A stretch of 6,175 bases of DNA from Acidobacteriota bacterium (lineage in GTDB: Bacteria > Acidobacteriota > Terriglobia > Terriglobales > Acidobacteriaceae). The DNA lies in the NCBI GenBank assembly GCA_021811745.1, contig JAJZNH010000714.1, positions 1 to 6,175 of the forward strand, written 5' to 3'. Position 1 is the first letter of the stretch. Each line of letters begins with the position of its first letter. Positions 1 through 5,107 of this stretch are shown piece by piece. The notes below the pieces were generated by a model. The model was not told the DNA's origin. It saw only the letters and a list, made by a program, of their open reading frames with translations, and ran no database searches. The position numbers were made by a program, and so were the translations under genes.

Positions 1-1105
1 CCACCGTGCCAGCGATGATCTCCTGGTAATCCATGCGGGCTTCCTTGAAGAAGTGCTTGGGCAGGTTGGAGCAGTGGAAGCAGACGCACTTGTTGGGGTC
101 GTTGCCGTAGTTGTTATTCCAGTCCAGCAGCGCCGACGGTGTGCCCGATGCCAGCGCCATCATGTACATGCTGAGCACGCCCGGTACATCCACCTCGCAG
201 GCCGAGGGGAGCAGATTATTGCTCATCATGCTCATAATCGTGCACGGCACCACGCCAAAGAACTCCTCCATCGAGGTCCAGCATTGCACCGCGCTGATGG
301 TGCAGTGGGTCTGTTTCATCCATCCATCGACCACTGCGCCCAGCTTGGCCATCTTCATCAGCGCCGCGTCGGGAATACCGCTTGTGGTCACGTATTTTTT
401 GATGGCCGCGAGCTTGGCTTGCGCCGCGTCGTCCGTGTCCTTCATGCGATTGATGCGCCCGAAGATCTCTGACAGATCGATCGGTTCGACGGAGATGCCA
501 GCAGTCTCGAAAATGCGTTCCGAGTAGCGCACGGTGTTGAAGGCCGCAGGGCGCGCGCCAATAGCGCCGATGCGCAGGTTCTTGAGCCCCTTCACGATGC
601 GGCAGACCTGCCCAAACCACTCGAGGTCAGCCTTGAACTCCGCCGAGGCTGGGCTCTCAGTGTGCAGCGTCGTGAGTGAATAGTCGATGCCGTACTGCAT
701 CATGTTGTTGCAGCAGCTCATCTTGCCACAAAAACTGTCGCGGCGGGTGGCGATGGTCATCGCATCCGAGCGGTCGGGCGTGGCCTGCACAAGCACCGGG
801 ACCTTCAGTCCCGAGAGGCGAATGGCGTCCACGATGCCCCGTTCCTCTCCAAAGTTGGGCAGCGTCACGATGATGCCGTCTATCTCGCCGGCGTGATTCT
901 TGAACAACTCCGCGCAACGCTCGGATTCGGCAAAGGTCTCCACCGCGCCGTACTTCGATTCTTCGGGGCTCAGAACCACTGCCCGCGCGCCTGCTACTTG
1001 CAAAGCGGCGATGATCTCATCGCGGCCGCTCTTGGCCAAGTGATCCGGAAAAAATCCACGATTGCCGACGATTACCCCGTATGTCATGGTGCGTTGCGCT
1101 GTCAT
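1..1105 (-). CDS. L-fucose/L-arabinose isomerase-fold sugar isomerase, C-terminus beyond window
   Basis: The frame is open from the ATG at 1105 to the window edge, giving 368 codons of a family that usually runs to about 450-500 residues or more. The N-terminal part (MTAQRTMTYGVIVGNRGFFP) begins an alternating strand/helix Rossmann-like region, as in the FucI/AraA (COG2407-type) fold. The metal-site region is visible: Glu304 in 'SACEVDVPG', Asp328 in 'LLDWNNNYG' 24 residues later, and His344 in 'CVCFHCSN'. The 24-residue spacing equals that of E337 and D361 in E. coli FucI, and His344 may match H350 of AraA (residue numbers from memory). The last metal-binding histidine should lie in the missing part. 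Enzymes of this family interconvert aldoses and ketoses in the cytoplasm with Mn2+. Substrate is not deducible; a sulfosugar or other hexose is as possible as fucose. The start is fixed by a good ribosome site. It lies downstream of an MFS sugar porter on the same strand, separated by about 660 bases of remnants. Confidence 0.85.
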   Translation of the reverse strand, partial: MTAQRTMTYGVIVGNRGFFPDHLAKSGRDEIIAALQVAGARAVVLSPEESKYGAVETFAESERCAELFKNHAGEIDGIIVTLPNFGEERGIVDAIRLSGLKVPVLVQATPDRSDAMTIATRRDSFCGKMSCCNNMMQYGIDYSLTTLHTESPASAEFKADLEWFGQVCRIVKGLKNLRIGAIGARPAAFNTVRYSERIFETAGISVEPIDLSEIFGRINRMKDTDDAAQAKLAAIKKYVTTSGIPDAALMKMAKLGAVVDGWMKQTHCTISAVQCWTSMEEFFGVVPCTIMSMMSNNLLPSACEVDVPGVLSMYMMALASGTPSALLDWNNNYGNDPNKCVCFHCSNLPKHFFKEARMDYQEIIAGTV

Positions 1106-1107
1106 CT

Positions 1108-1119
1108 CTCCTACTCCTC
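1108..1119 (-). promoter_or_regulatory. Ribosome binding site of the isomerase gene
   Basis: On the minus strand the sequence GAGGAG (1119-1114) stands 8 bases before the ATG at 1105. A second GGAG (1111-1108) lies too close to be the main site. This purine-rich leader supports Met at 1105 over the in-frame Met at 1087, and shows the isomerase carries its own translation signal. Confidence 0.7.
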
Positions 1120-1268
1120 TCATCCTTTCCGCTGATGCGGGCTAGTGTCGCCTGCCGCTGCCGGACCGCCATCATGCTTCCGGAACTATCCGTCAAGCGC
1201 GCTCTTTTGACTCTCATTCGTTCGGCCACCAGGCGCTTAAACCACCTCGCCCGCGCAGCCAATCCTAT

Positions 1269-1487
1269 TTTCCGCGCGCCGGGGCAAGACTTGACCGGGT
1301 AAAACACACCCAAAGCCACCAGTACTGCGTTCCACCAGACCGGCAAATGCAGATCAGTCAACTGCACGCCGGCGGGATAGACGCCACTTGCCCATTCATA
1401 CCGTCCGCTGCTCAGGATCATGAACCCGTAGATGGCCAGCGGCACGCCGACATAAAGACTAAATGGAAAACTTCGGTCGATCTGTAA
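1269..1487 (-). pseudogene. Remnant of a small two-helix membrane protein
   Basis: A minus-strand frame open since the TAG at 1535-1533 encodes a coding-like peptide beginning LQIDRSFPFSLYVGVPLAIY. It has two hydrophobic segments: one around VGVPLAIYGFMILSS and one around WWNAVLVALGVFYPV, joined by a tryptophan/tyrosine-rich loop. It then ends in a basic, shadow-like tail (PVKSCPGARK) that reads on without a sensible stop. A strong Shine-Dalgarno-like AAGGAGAGG (1499-1491) precedes it, but no ATG, GTG or TTG follows at a proper distance. The first usable codon is GTG at 1445, inside the first helix. A single-base shift near 1270 would bring in a TAG stop. I infer a lost gene of about 65-70 residues, perhaps an accessory protein of the broken symporter upstream. 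I do not recognise the family. A short live gene with an unusual start cannot be excluded. Confidence 0.45.
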
Positions 1488-1549
1488 GCCCCTCTCCTTC
1501 CTCTCTGCGCCCGCATCGGCTCCTCTGCGGGTCTATGTTGTGACGGCTG

Positions 1550-1765
1550 TTACCGGAGCTTGCTCACCGTCCCGCCGGGCACCTGAAGATTATGTTCAAG
1601 GACCGCAAGGACCAGCGTAGCCCACAGGCATTCCTGCCTGTAAAGCAGGGCCGGTTTTTCTTTGGGCAATACGGTACCGTCGTAGGCCAAGCCTACCAGT
1701 CCGGACTCGGCCTTGGGATTGGTGGCGTAGAGAAGCCTGGCTGCGCTCGACCGTCGCTTGCAGTT
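1550..1765 (-). pseudogene. Probable C-terminal remnant of a sodium:solute symporter (SSS)
   Basis: Directly after the TGA of the sugar porter, and in the same frame, 71 codons stay open to TAA at 1552-1550. The peptide contains ATNPKAESGLVGLAYDGTVL, then PKEKPALLYR and a short hydrophobic stretch, LWATLVLAVL. From general knowledge, many bacterial SSS permeases end in this way: a 'GLVY..T..P' linker, then an aromatic 'WY+RP' motif, a last helix, and 'LN.IF'. Here the final helix is interrupted by EHNLQVPGG, as expected after decay. There is no start codon or ribosome site of its own. With the SSS N-terminal piece at 3497-3745 on the same strand, it looks like the other end of one gene, now separated by the porter and IS debris. 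Family assignment is by motif memory only. The alternative is that it is meaningless read-on downstream of the porter. Confidence 0.5.
1624..1641. repeat. Perfect 7-bp stem-loop, REP-like
   Basis: ACAGGCA and TGCCTGT form a perfect 7-base stem around the loop TTCC. An overlapping alternative stem, CCTGC (1633-1637) with GCAGG (1645-1649), is followed on the plus strand by a T-rich run at about 1653-1661. The hairpin lies about 125 bases downstream of the sugar-porter stop. It might act as a weak terminator or mRNA 3' barrier, or be a dispersed REP-type palindrome. It also falls inside the open frame of the SSS remnant, so it could be part of that old coding sequence. Confidence 0.5.
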
Positions 1766-3175
1766 TCATGTGGTCTCCGGACTTGCCTCAATTTCTTCCA
1801 ATGTGCGGCCGCGTGTCTCGGGAACCCACGAGCGGATAAAGGCGACGCCAAACACGCACACCGCTCCAAAGATCGCAAACACGGCATACTCGGACATCGC
1901 GGAAGCCATGATCGGAAACAAGAGCCCCACCAGGAACGACCCAATCCAGTTGAACGAGGATGCCAGTCCAGTGCCTGATCCGCGAATTGCCAATGGAAAT
2001 ATTTCGCCGACAATCACCCACGTCAAAGGTGCCCATGTAAACGAGTACAGCGCCACATAGATGCTCAGAAACACAACGACCGTGTTGCCGCCCAAGGACG
2101 GTTTCAGGATGTGAAGGACTGCGGGCGCGATGAAGGAAATCGCCATGATGACGCCGCCAACAGTCAGCAAGGTGCGCCGGTTGATGCGGTCAGCGAGCAG
2201 AAGAAAGAACAACGATCCTAATACCAGGATGGCGCCTTCCACCATGGGCCACATCAATGCCGAGTGCGTCGAGGCGCCGCTCAGCCGCTGCACGATGAGC
2301 GGCAGGTAATAGAATATGGCGTTGGCGCCCTGAAACTGCTGCAATGCAGCAACACCCAGGCCGGCTACCACCAATGGGCGATAGTGTCTTTGCAGAAATT
2401 GGGTGTAATGTCCTTTTGTCCGGTCTTGTTCGTCGTGTACGGTCCGTTGAATTTCCTGCAACTCGTCCTCGAGACGCCATCCTTCCGGCCGGACCGTCGT
2501 GAGAACCTGTCTTGCTTTGTCGAGGAGACCGTGGCTGACCAAGAAGCGGGGGGACTCGGGAAGCCGAAGCGTGCCCAGGAAAAGAATGATTGCGGGAAGG
2601 ATCGCGGCACCGAGCATGAGGCGCCAGCTCCAGGCCCCAGACAAACTATCCAAGAGAAAATCCGCGACGTAGGAGAGAAGCATCCCAGAGACGATCATCA
2701 CCTGGTTGAGACCTGACAAACGACCGCGGACCGCGGCTGGGGCCATCTCTGACAGGTAGGCAGGCACCAGCGCAGAGGCAGCACCGACTGCCCAGCCCAG
2801 AATAACGCGCGCAGCTACGAGATACGCCACACCGTTATCCGGCGCTATTGCCGAAAGTGCAGCTCCTGCGATGAAAACCAGCGATGCGATCAGGATCAGC
2901 CGGCGCCGACCATATCGGTCTGCCAGCCGCCCCGCTGTCGCGCCACCTAGAATGGCGCCCAGCATCACCGCAGAAGTGATCAAGCCAAGATCCACTGGGC
3001 TATTCTGCAAATTCCATCGTTGCTGGAGGATCGGAAGGGCGCCCGTCATCACGCCGATGTCGTACCCGAACAGAATGCCTCCAAAGGCACCAAAAAAGTA
3101 GACGAACGTTAGACTTCGTCTTCCTTCTTTGTCGATGATTGGGTCGCTTGTTGACATATTCGTTAAGGAGTGCAC
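1766..3175 (-). CDS. MFS sugar porter (sugar:H+ symporter-like permease)
   Basis: This 469-residue inner-membrane permease is full length for the sugar-porter branch of the major facilitator superfamily (XylE, GalP, AraE, GLUT). Diagnostic motifs appear in order: GGILFGYDIGVMTGALP (residues 32-48), GRLADRYGRRR (82-92), PAYLSEMAPAAVRGR (138-152), PESPRFL (206-212) closing the N-terminal bundle, QQFQGANAIFYY (279-290), DRINRR (329-334), WAPLTWVIVGEIFPLAIRG (381-399) and PETRGRTLEEIE (452-463). Asp39 in the FGYD motif corresponds to the aspartate tied to proton coupling in XylE, so active H+ symport is more likely than passive uniport; this is inference from the family. The start is uncertain. 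GTG at 3175 gives residue 1 and has GAGG about 11 bases upstream; ATG at 3157 would remove six residues but has no ribosome site. The sugar is unknown, but the downstream isomerase suggests a catabolic substrate. It sits between the two ends of a broken SSS symporter. Confidence 0.93.
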   Translation of the reverse strand: MHSLTNMSTSDPIIDKEGRRSLTFVYFFGAFGGILFGYDIGVMTGALPILQQRWNLQNSPVDLGLITSAVMLGAILGGATAGRLADRYGRRRLILIASLVFIAGAALSAIAPDNGVAYLVAARVILGWAVGAASALVPAYLSEMAPAAVRGRLSGLNQVMIVSGMLLSYVADFLLDSLSGAWSWRLMLGAAILPAIILFLGTLRLPESPRFLVSHGLLDKARQVLTTVRPEGWRLEDELQEIQRTVHDEQDRTKGHYTQFLQRHYRPLVVAGLGVAALQQFQGANAIFYYLPLIVQRLSGASTHSALMWPMVEGAILVLGSLFFLLLADRINRRTLLTVGGVIMAISFIAPAVLHILKPSLGGNTVVVFLSIYVALYSFTWAPLTWVIVGEIFPLAIRGSGTGLASSFNWIGSFLVGLLFPIMASAMSEYAVFAIFGAVCVFGVAFIRSWVPETRGRTLEEIEASPETT

Positions 3176-3240
3176 GAGTCCGTAATCCTCACGTTGAATC
3201 GAAATCGAAACGCGCCAAGACAGACGGGATTCATGTTGAT

Positions 3241-3318
3241 TGTCCGTACATGACCTTTACGCCGCGCTAGCCAGAATTGGAAACATTCTCCTGTCACCCG
3301 CTCGAAAAAGTACGGACA
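3241..3318. repeat. Inverted repeat upstream of the sugar porter
   Basis: TGTCCGTAC (3241-3249) and its exact reverse complement GTACGGACA (3310-3318) bound 60 bases lying 66-143 bases before the porter start. Two readings are open. It may be a pair of regulator sites controlling the porter. It may also be the terminal repeats of a small mobile remnant, since the unit begins with TG and ends with CA next to transposase debris. I see no clear flanking target duplication, and no good -35/-10 pair inside it. Confidence 0.5.
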
Positions 3319-3342
3319 TGAGTATTTAATTGACTCCAGTAG

Positions 3343-3501
3343 CCACAACCTGCAGTTCTTTGGGCTCTGGAAGATTACCTGCGCGACCTGCTGGAGGCGG
3401 AGAGGCGCTTTTCGACCGAGACCGCTTGGCGGGAGCACCTGCGTCAACTGCGCAGGCCTGATGGGTTCCGCTGCCCGCGCTGCGGCAGACAGCAGGGTTG
3501 G
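3343..3501 (+). mobile_element. IS1595-family transposase, N-terminal fragment
   Basis: After the TAG at 3340-3342 a plus-strand frame encodes about 53 residues. They contain EDYLRDLLEAERRFSTETAW (from 3370), then REHLRQLRRPDGF and RCPRCGRQQGW. This is the typical opening of IS1595/ISXO2-type transposases: an acidic, phenylalanine-containing helix, then 'L..+R.PdGf.CPrCG', the first half of a zinc ribbon (Cys codons at 3472 and 3481). The second cysteine pair and the whole DDE-type catalytic domain are missing. At 3497-3501 the sequence switches to symporter coding on the opposite strand. No start codon is present in frame, so it cannot act as a transposase. It marks a past insertion followed by deletion. 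Confidence 0.65.
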
Positions 3502-3745
3502 CGGAGACGAAGCTCAAACTGGCGATCCACGCCGTCCTCTCCCGGCCGGCCACCAAGAAATCTTCACCGGTGTTGGACTGGCCCCTCAGAAAGAAGCCGA
3601 TCCAGAGCATCATTCCGAAGTAGATGGCGATCCGCGCCATGTCCAGCGGACGCAAGTGAACATGGCGCTGCGCTGCGAGAGCCAAAGACGCCGGCAAGGA
3701 GCTCAGCGAGTGAAGGGCAATGGGAGCTTGCAGCGACGCGAACAT
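3497..3745 (-). pseudogene. Sodium:solute symporter (SSS), N-terminal remnant
   Basis: From ATG at 3745 the minus strand encodes 83 convincing residues of an SSS-family permease. There is a hydrophobic leader (residues 1-27, signal-like, rich in Leu, Ala and Ser), then HLRPLDMARIAIYFGMMLWI as the first membrane helix. The strongly characteristic NTGEDFLVAGR (58-68) and TAWIASLSFVSAN (71-83) follow, entering the second helix. An intact family member has about 450-600 residues and 12-14 helices and co-transports a sugar or other solute with Na+. After Asn83 the frame passes into the reverse complement of a transposase fragment and becomes nonsense, ending at 3326. No strong ribosome site is seen before 3745. 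The likely other end of the gene is at 1550-1765. It cannot make a transporter. Confidence 0.75.
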
Positions 3746-3779
3746 TGGTCACCCGAGTCGGACTTCTTCTGGCGAAAGT

Positions 3780-3795
3780 AAGGACATCTGTCCTT
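3780..3795. repeat. 16-bp palindrome near the symporter remnant start
   Basis: AAGGACA-TC-TGTCCTT is a perfect 7-base dyad with a 2-base centre, 35 bases upstream of the remnant symporter ATG and just before the plus-strand ORF at 3802. Its left arm sits in AAAGTAAGGACAT. That 13-mer matches AAAGTACGGACAT at about 3307-3319 in 12 of 13 positions, and both copies are followed by a GAGTA. It could be an operator between divergent genes or the end of a lost insertion element. Confidence 0.55.
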
Positions 3796-3801
3796 GAGTA
3801 A

Positions 3802-4089
3802 ATGGTTCTGTTCCTACGCCTGTCAACTGTTAAAGCGCGCCGCCCCACGAAGAATTCGTTCCTCGGCGCCGCGCCGCCGGCCTGGAGCTGGCGATTCCCG
3901 GCAACCTGGAATGAGAAAACGTTACCCGGAGAAGTGTACCACGGAGCCGCGAGTTTTCAATCTCAACTCTTTTGCCAGGCGCGGGCAAATGACGGCAGGA
4001 TCCCCATCTATGTAAGACAGGCATTCGAGGCGATGGGGCTCGTCCAGCCACAGGACGATACCATGGAGTTTCGGGTCCGCCGCTTATGA
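3802..4089 (+). CDS. Hypothetical protein, possibly 5'-truncated, overlapping the EamA start
   Basis: This 95-residue frame ends in TGA at 4087-4089, overlapping the ATG of the next gene at 4086 (ATGA). The overlap is typical of translationally coupled genes and the main reason to take it seriously. The second half looks protein-like: an amphipathic segment around RIPIYVRQAFEAMGLVQPQD and the tail DTMEFRVRRL. The first 35-40 residues are rich in Arg, Pro and Ala and lack a ribosome site before ATG 3802. The front may therefore be replaced or spurious, with the true gene lost into the neighbouring scar. I recognise no domain. The minus-strand alternative across the region is arginine-rich and less plausible. 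It may be a C-terminal remnant that once was cotranscribed with the transporter. Confidence 0.4.
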   Translation: MVLFLRLSTVKARRPTKNSFLGAAPPAWSWRFPATWNEKTLPGEVYHGAASFQSQLFCQARANDGRIPIYVRQAFEAMGLVQPQDDTMEFRVRRL

Positions 4090-5054
4090 CATCCAATACT
4101 CCTCCCTCACGTCTTGCCATTGTGCTTGCGTTCGGCAGCGTGTACCTGTGCTGGGGTGCAAACTATGGCGCCATGAGCATTGGAGTCCGACTGCTCCCTG
4201 CCACGATTCTGGCGGGAATGCGCATGTCGATCGGCGCTCTCATCATGCTTTCCTTTTGCGCCTTGCGCGCGAAGCAGCTCTTCTATAGCCCCAGCATTAT
4301 GATCCGGCTCGCGTTTCTCGGCCTTTTGCTCCTCTTCTTCGGAAACATCGGTCTGGTTTGGGCCGAAAAGTATGTGCCCAGCGGTCTTGCCGCTCTGCTC
4401 ATTGCCATTGTGCCGGTCTACGTAGCGGTCATCGAGTCGCGTCTTCCGGGCGGCGAGCAGCTTCGCCCCCGAGGAATTCTGGGCGTGATCCTCGGTTTTC
4501 TGGCTCTAATTGCGCTGCTCTGGCCCGGCTTTCATGCCGCCCTCCAAACCCATGGCCACAGCCTCCCCTTGCGGTTCATCGCCTCCGTGGTCATTCTTTT
4601 GGGCGCATTGAGCTGGGCGTGCGGGTCTGTGTTGTTTCGGAGGATGCAATTGCCGGTGGATCCGCTGGTGGCCGCCGGATGGGAGATGCTGGCCGCCGGA
4701 TTCTGCGATCTGTTTTGTGCCACCGTCGCCTGGCAGTGGCCCCACGCCGTGTGGAACACTGAGAGCGTTAGCGCCATCGGCTACCTGGTTCTCTTCGGCT
4801 CGCTCATGGGCTTCTCCTGCTACATTTGGCTCATTCACAACGTGCCCGTGGCGAAGGTCGCCACCTATGCCTATGTGAATCCCGTGGTCGCCGTGATTGT
4901 GGGCGCGGCTGCACTCGGCGAGCAGCTGCAGAAGACCGAGTATGTGGGCATGGTCGCCGTCCTCTGCGCCGTCGTGCTTGTCACCTCGTCGCAGATGAAG
5001 AGCGGCCGCTCAGCCGCCGAAATCGAAGTCGGCCCGGTCGAACACGAGGCGTAG
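4086..5054 (+). CDS. EamA-domain drug/metabolite transporter (DMT) family permease
   Basis: This 322-residue inner-membrane protein has the usual DMT size and about ten hydrophobic helices arranged as two EamA repeats, roughly residues 10-146 and 162-301. Typical signatures are 'SVYLCWGANYGAM' in helix 1, 'MRMSIGALIML', and 'VWAEKYVPSGLAALLIAIVP' with the family's 'GLA.ll....P' pattern. In repeat 2 they are 'GALSWACGSVLFRR', 'AKVATYAYVNPVVAVIVGA' followed by 'LGEQL', and 'GMVAVLCAVVLV'. The last 20 residues are a polar cytoplasmic tail. Family members export or exchange amino acids, nucleobases and other small metabolites; the substrate here cannot be inferred. The ATG start overlaps the upstream ORF's stop by four bases. 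The nearest Shine-Dalgarno-like GGAG is 17 bases away, so coupled translation is plausible. It converges on FtsK with a 53-base gap. Confidence 0.9.
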   Translation: MTSNTPPSRLAIVLAFGSVYLCWGANYGAMSIGVRLLPATILAGMRMSIGALIMLSFCALRAKQLFYSPSIMIRLAFLGLLLLFFGNIGLVWAEKYVPSGLAALLIAIVPVYVAVIESRLPGGEQLRPRGILGVILGFLALIALLWPGFHAALQTHGHSLPLRFIASVVILLGALSWACGSVLFRRMQLPVDPLVAAGWEMLAAGFCDLFCATVAWQWPHAVWNTESVSAIGYLVLFGSLMGFSCYIWLIHNVPVAKVATYAYVNPVVAVIVGAAALGEQLQKTEYVGMVAVLCAVVLVTSSQMKSGRSAAEIEVGPVEHEA

Positions 5055-5064
5055 GACCCGCGCG

Positions 5065-5100
5065 GCCAGCACCGAGAGCGGCTGGCTTGCTCCGTCGGAG
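5065..5100. terminator. Possible weak bidirectional terminator between convergent genes
   Basis: The 53 bases between the two convergent stop codons hold GCCAGC (5065-5070) paired with GCTGGC (5081-5086) around a 10-base loop, then a tight dyad CTCCG-T-CGGAG (5090-5100). Neither is followed by a convincing T run on either strand, so a classical intrinsic terminator is not shown. The position makes a transcription-ending role reasonable. Confidence 0.3.
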
Positions 5101-5107
5101 ACCGGAA

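Noticed and set aside
53..620. Long open frames on both strands over the isomerase region, such as plus-strand 53-472 and 111-527 and minus-strand 216-620.
   Set aside because: They overlap the edge-truncated isomerase frame, which alone has metal-site motifs, a ribosome site and natural composition. The others are rich in His, Arg and Ala, as shadow frames are.
1176..1196. A possible isomerase promoter with TTGACG at 1196-1191 on the minus strand.
   Set aside because: The only -10-like match (CATGAT) lies about 14 bases away, too short a spacing, with two mismatches.
1017..1445. A 142-codon minus-strand ORF with GTG start at 1445 as a complete gene.
   Set aside because: Only its first 60 codons look coding, the start falls inside a membrane helix, the rest is basic shadow sequence, and it overlaps the isomerase start by about 90 bases. 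Annotated as a remnant instead.
1592..2716. Plus-strand ORFs antisense to the sugar porter, for example 1592-1978 and 2264-2716.
   Set aside because: No recognisable motifs or ribosome sites; they are antisense reflections of the porter.
4358..4838. Alternative-frame ORFs inside the EamA gene (4358-4762 plus, 4506-4838 minus).
   Set aside because: The EamA frame explains the region with clear family motifs; these are shadows.
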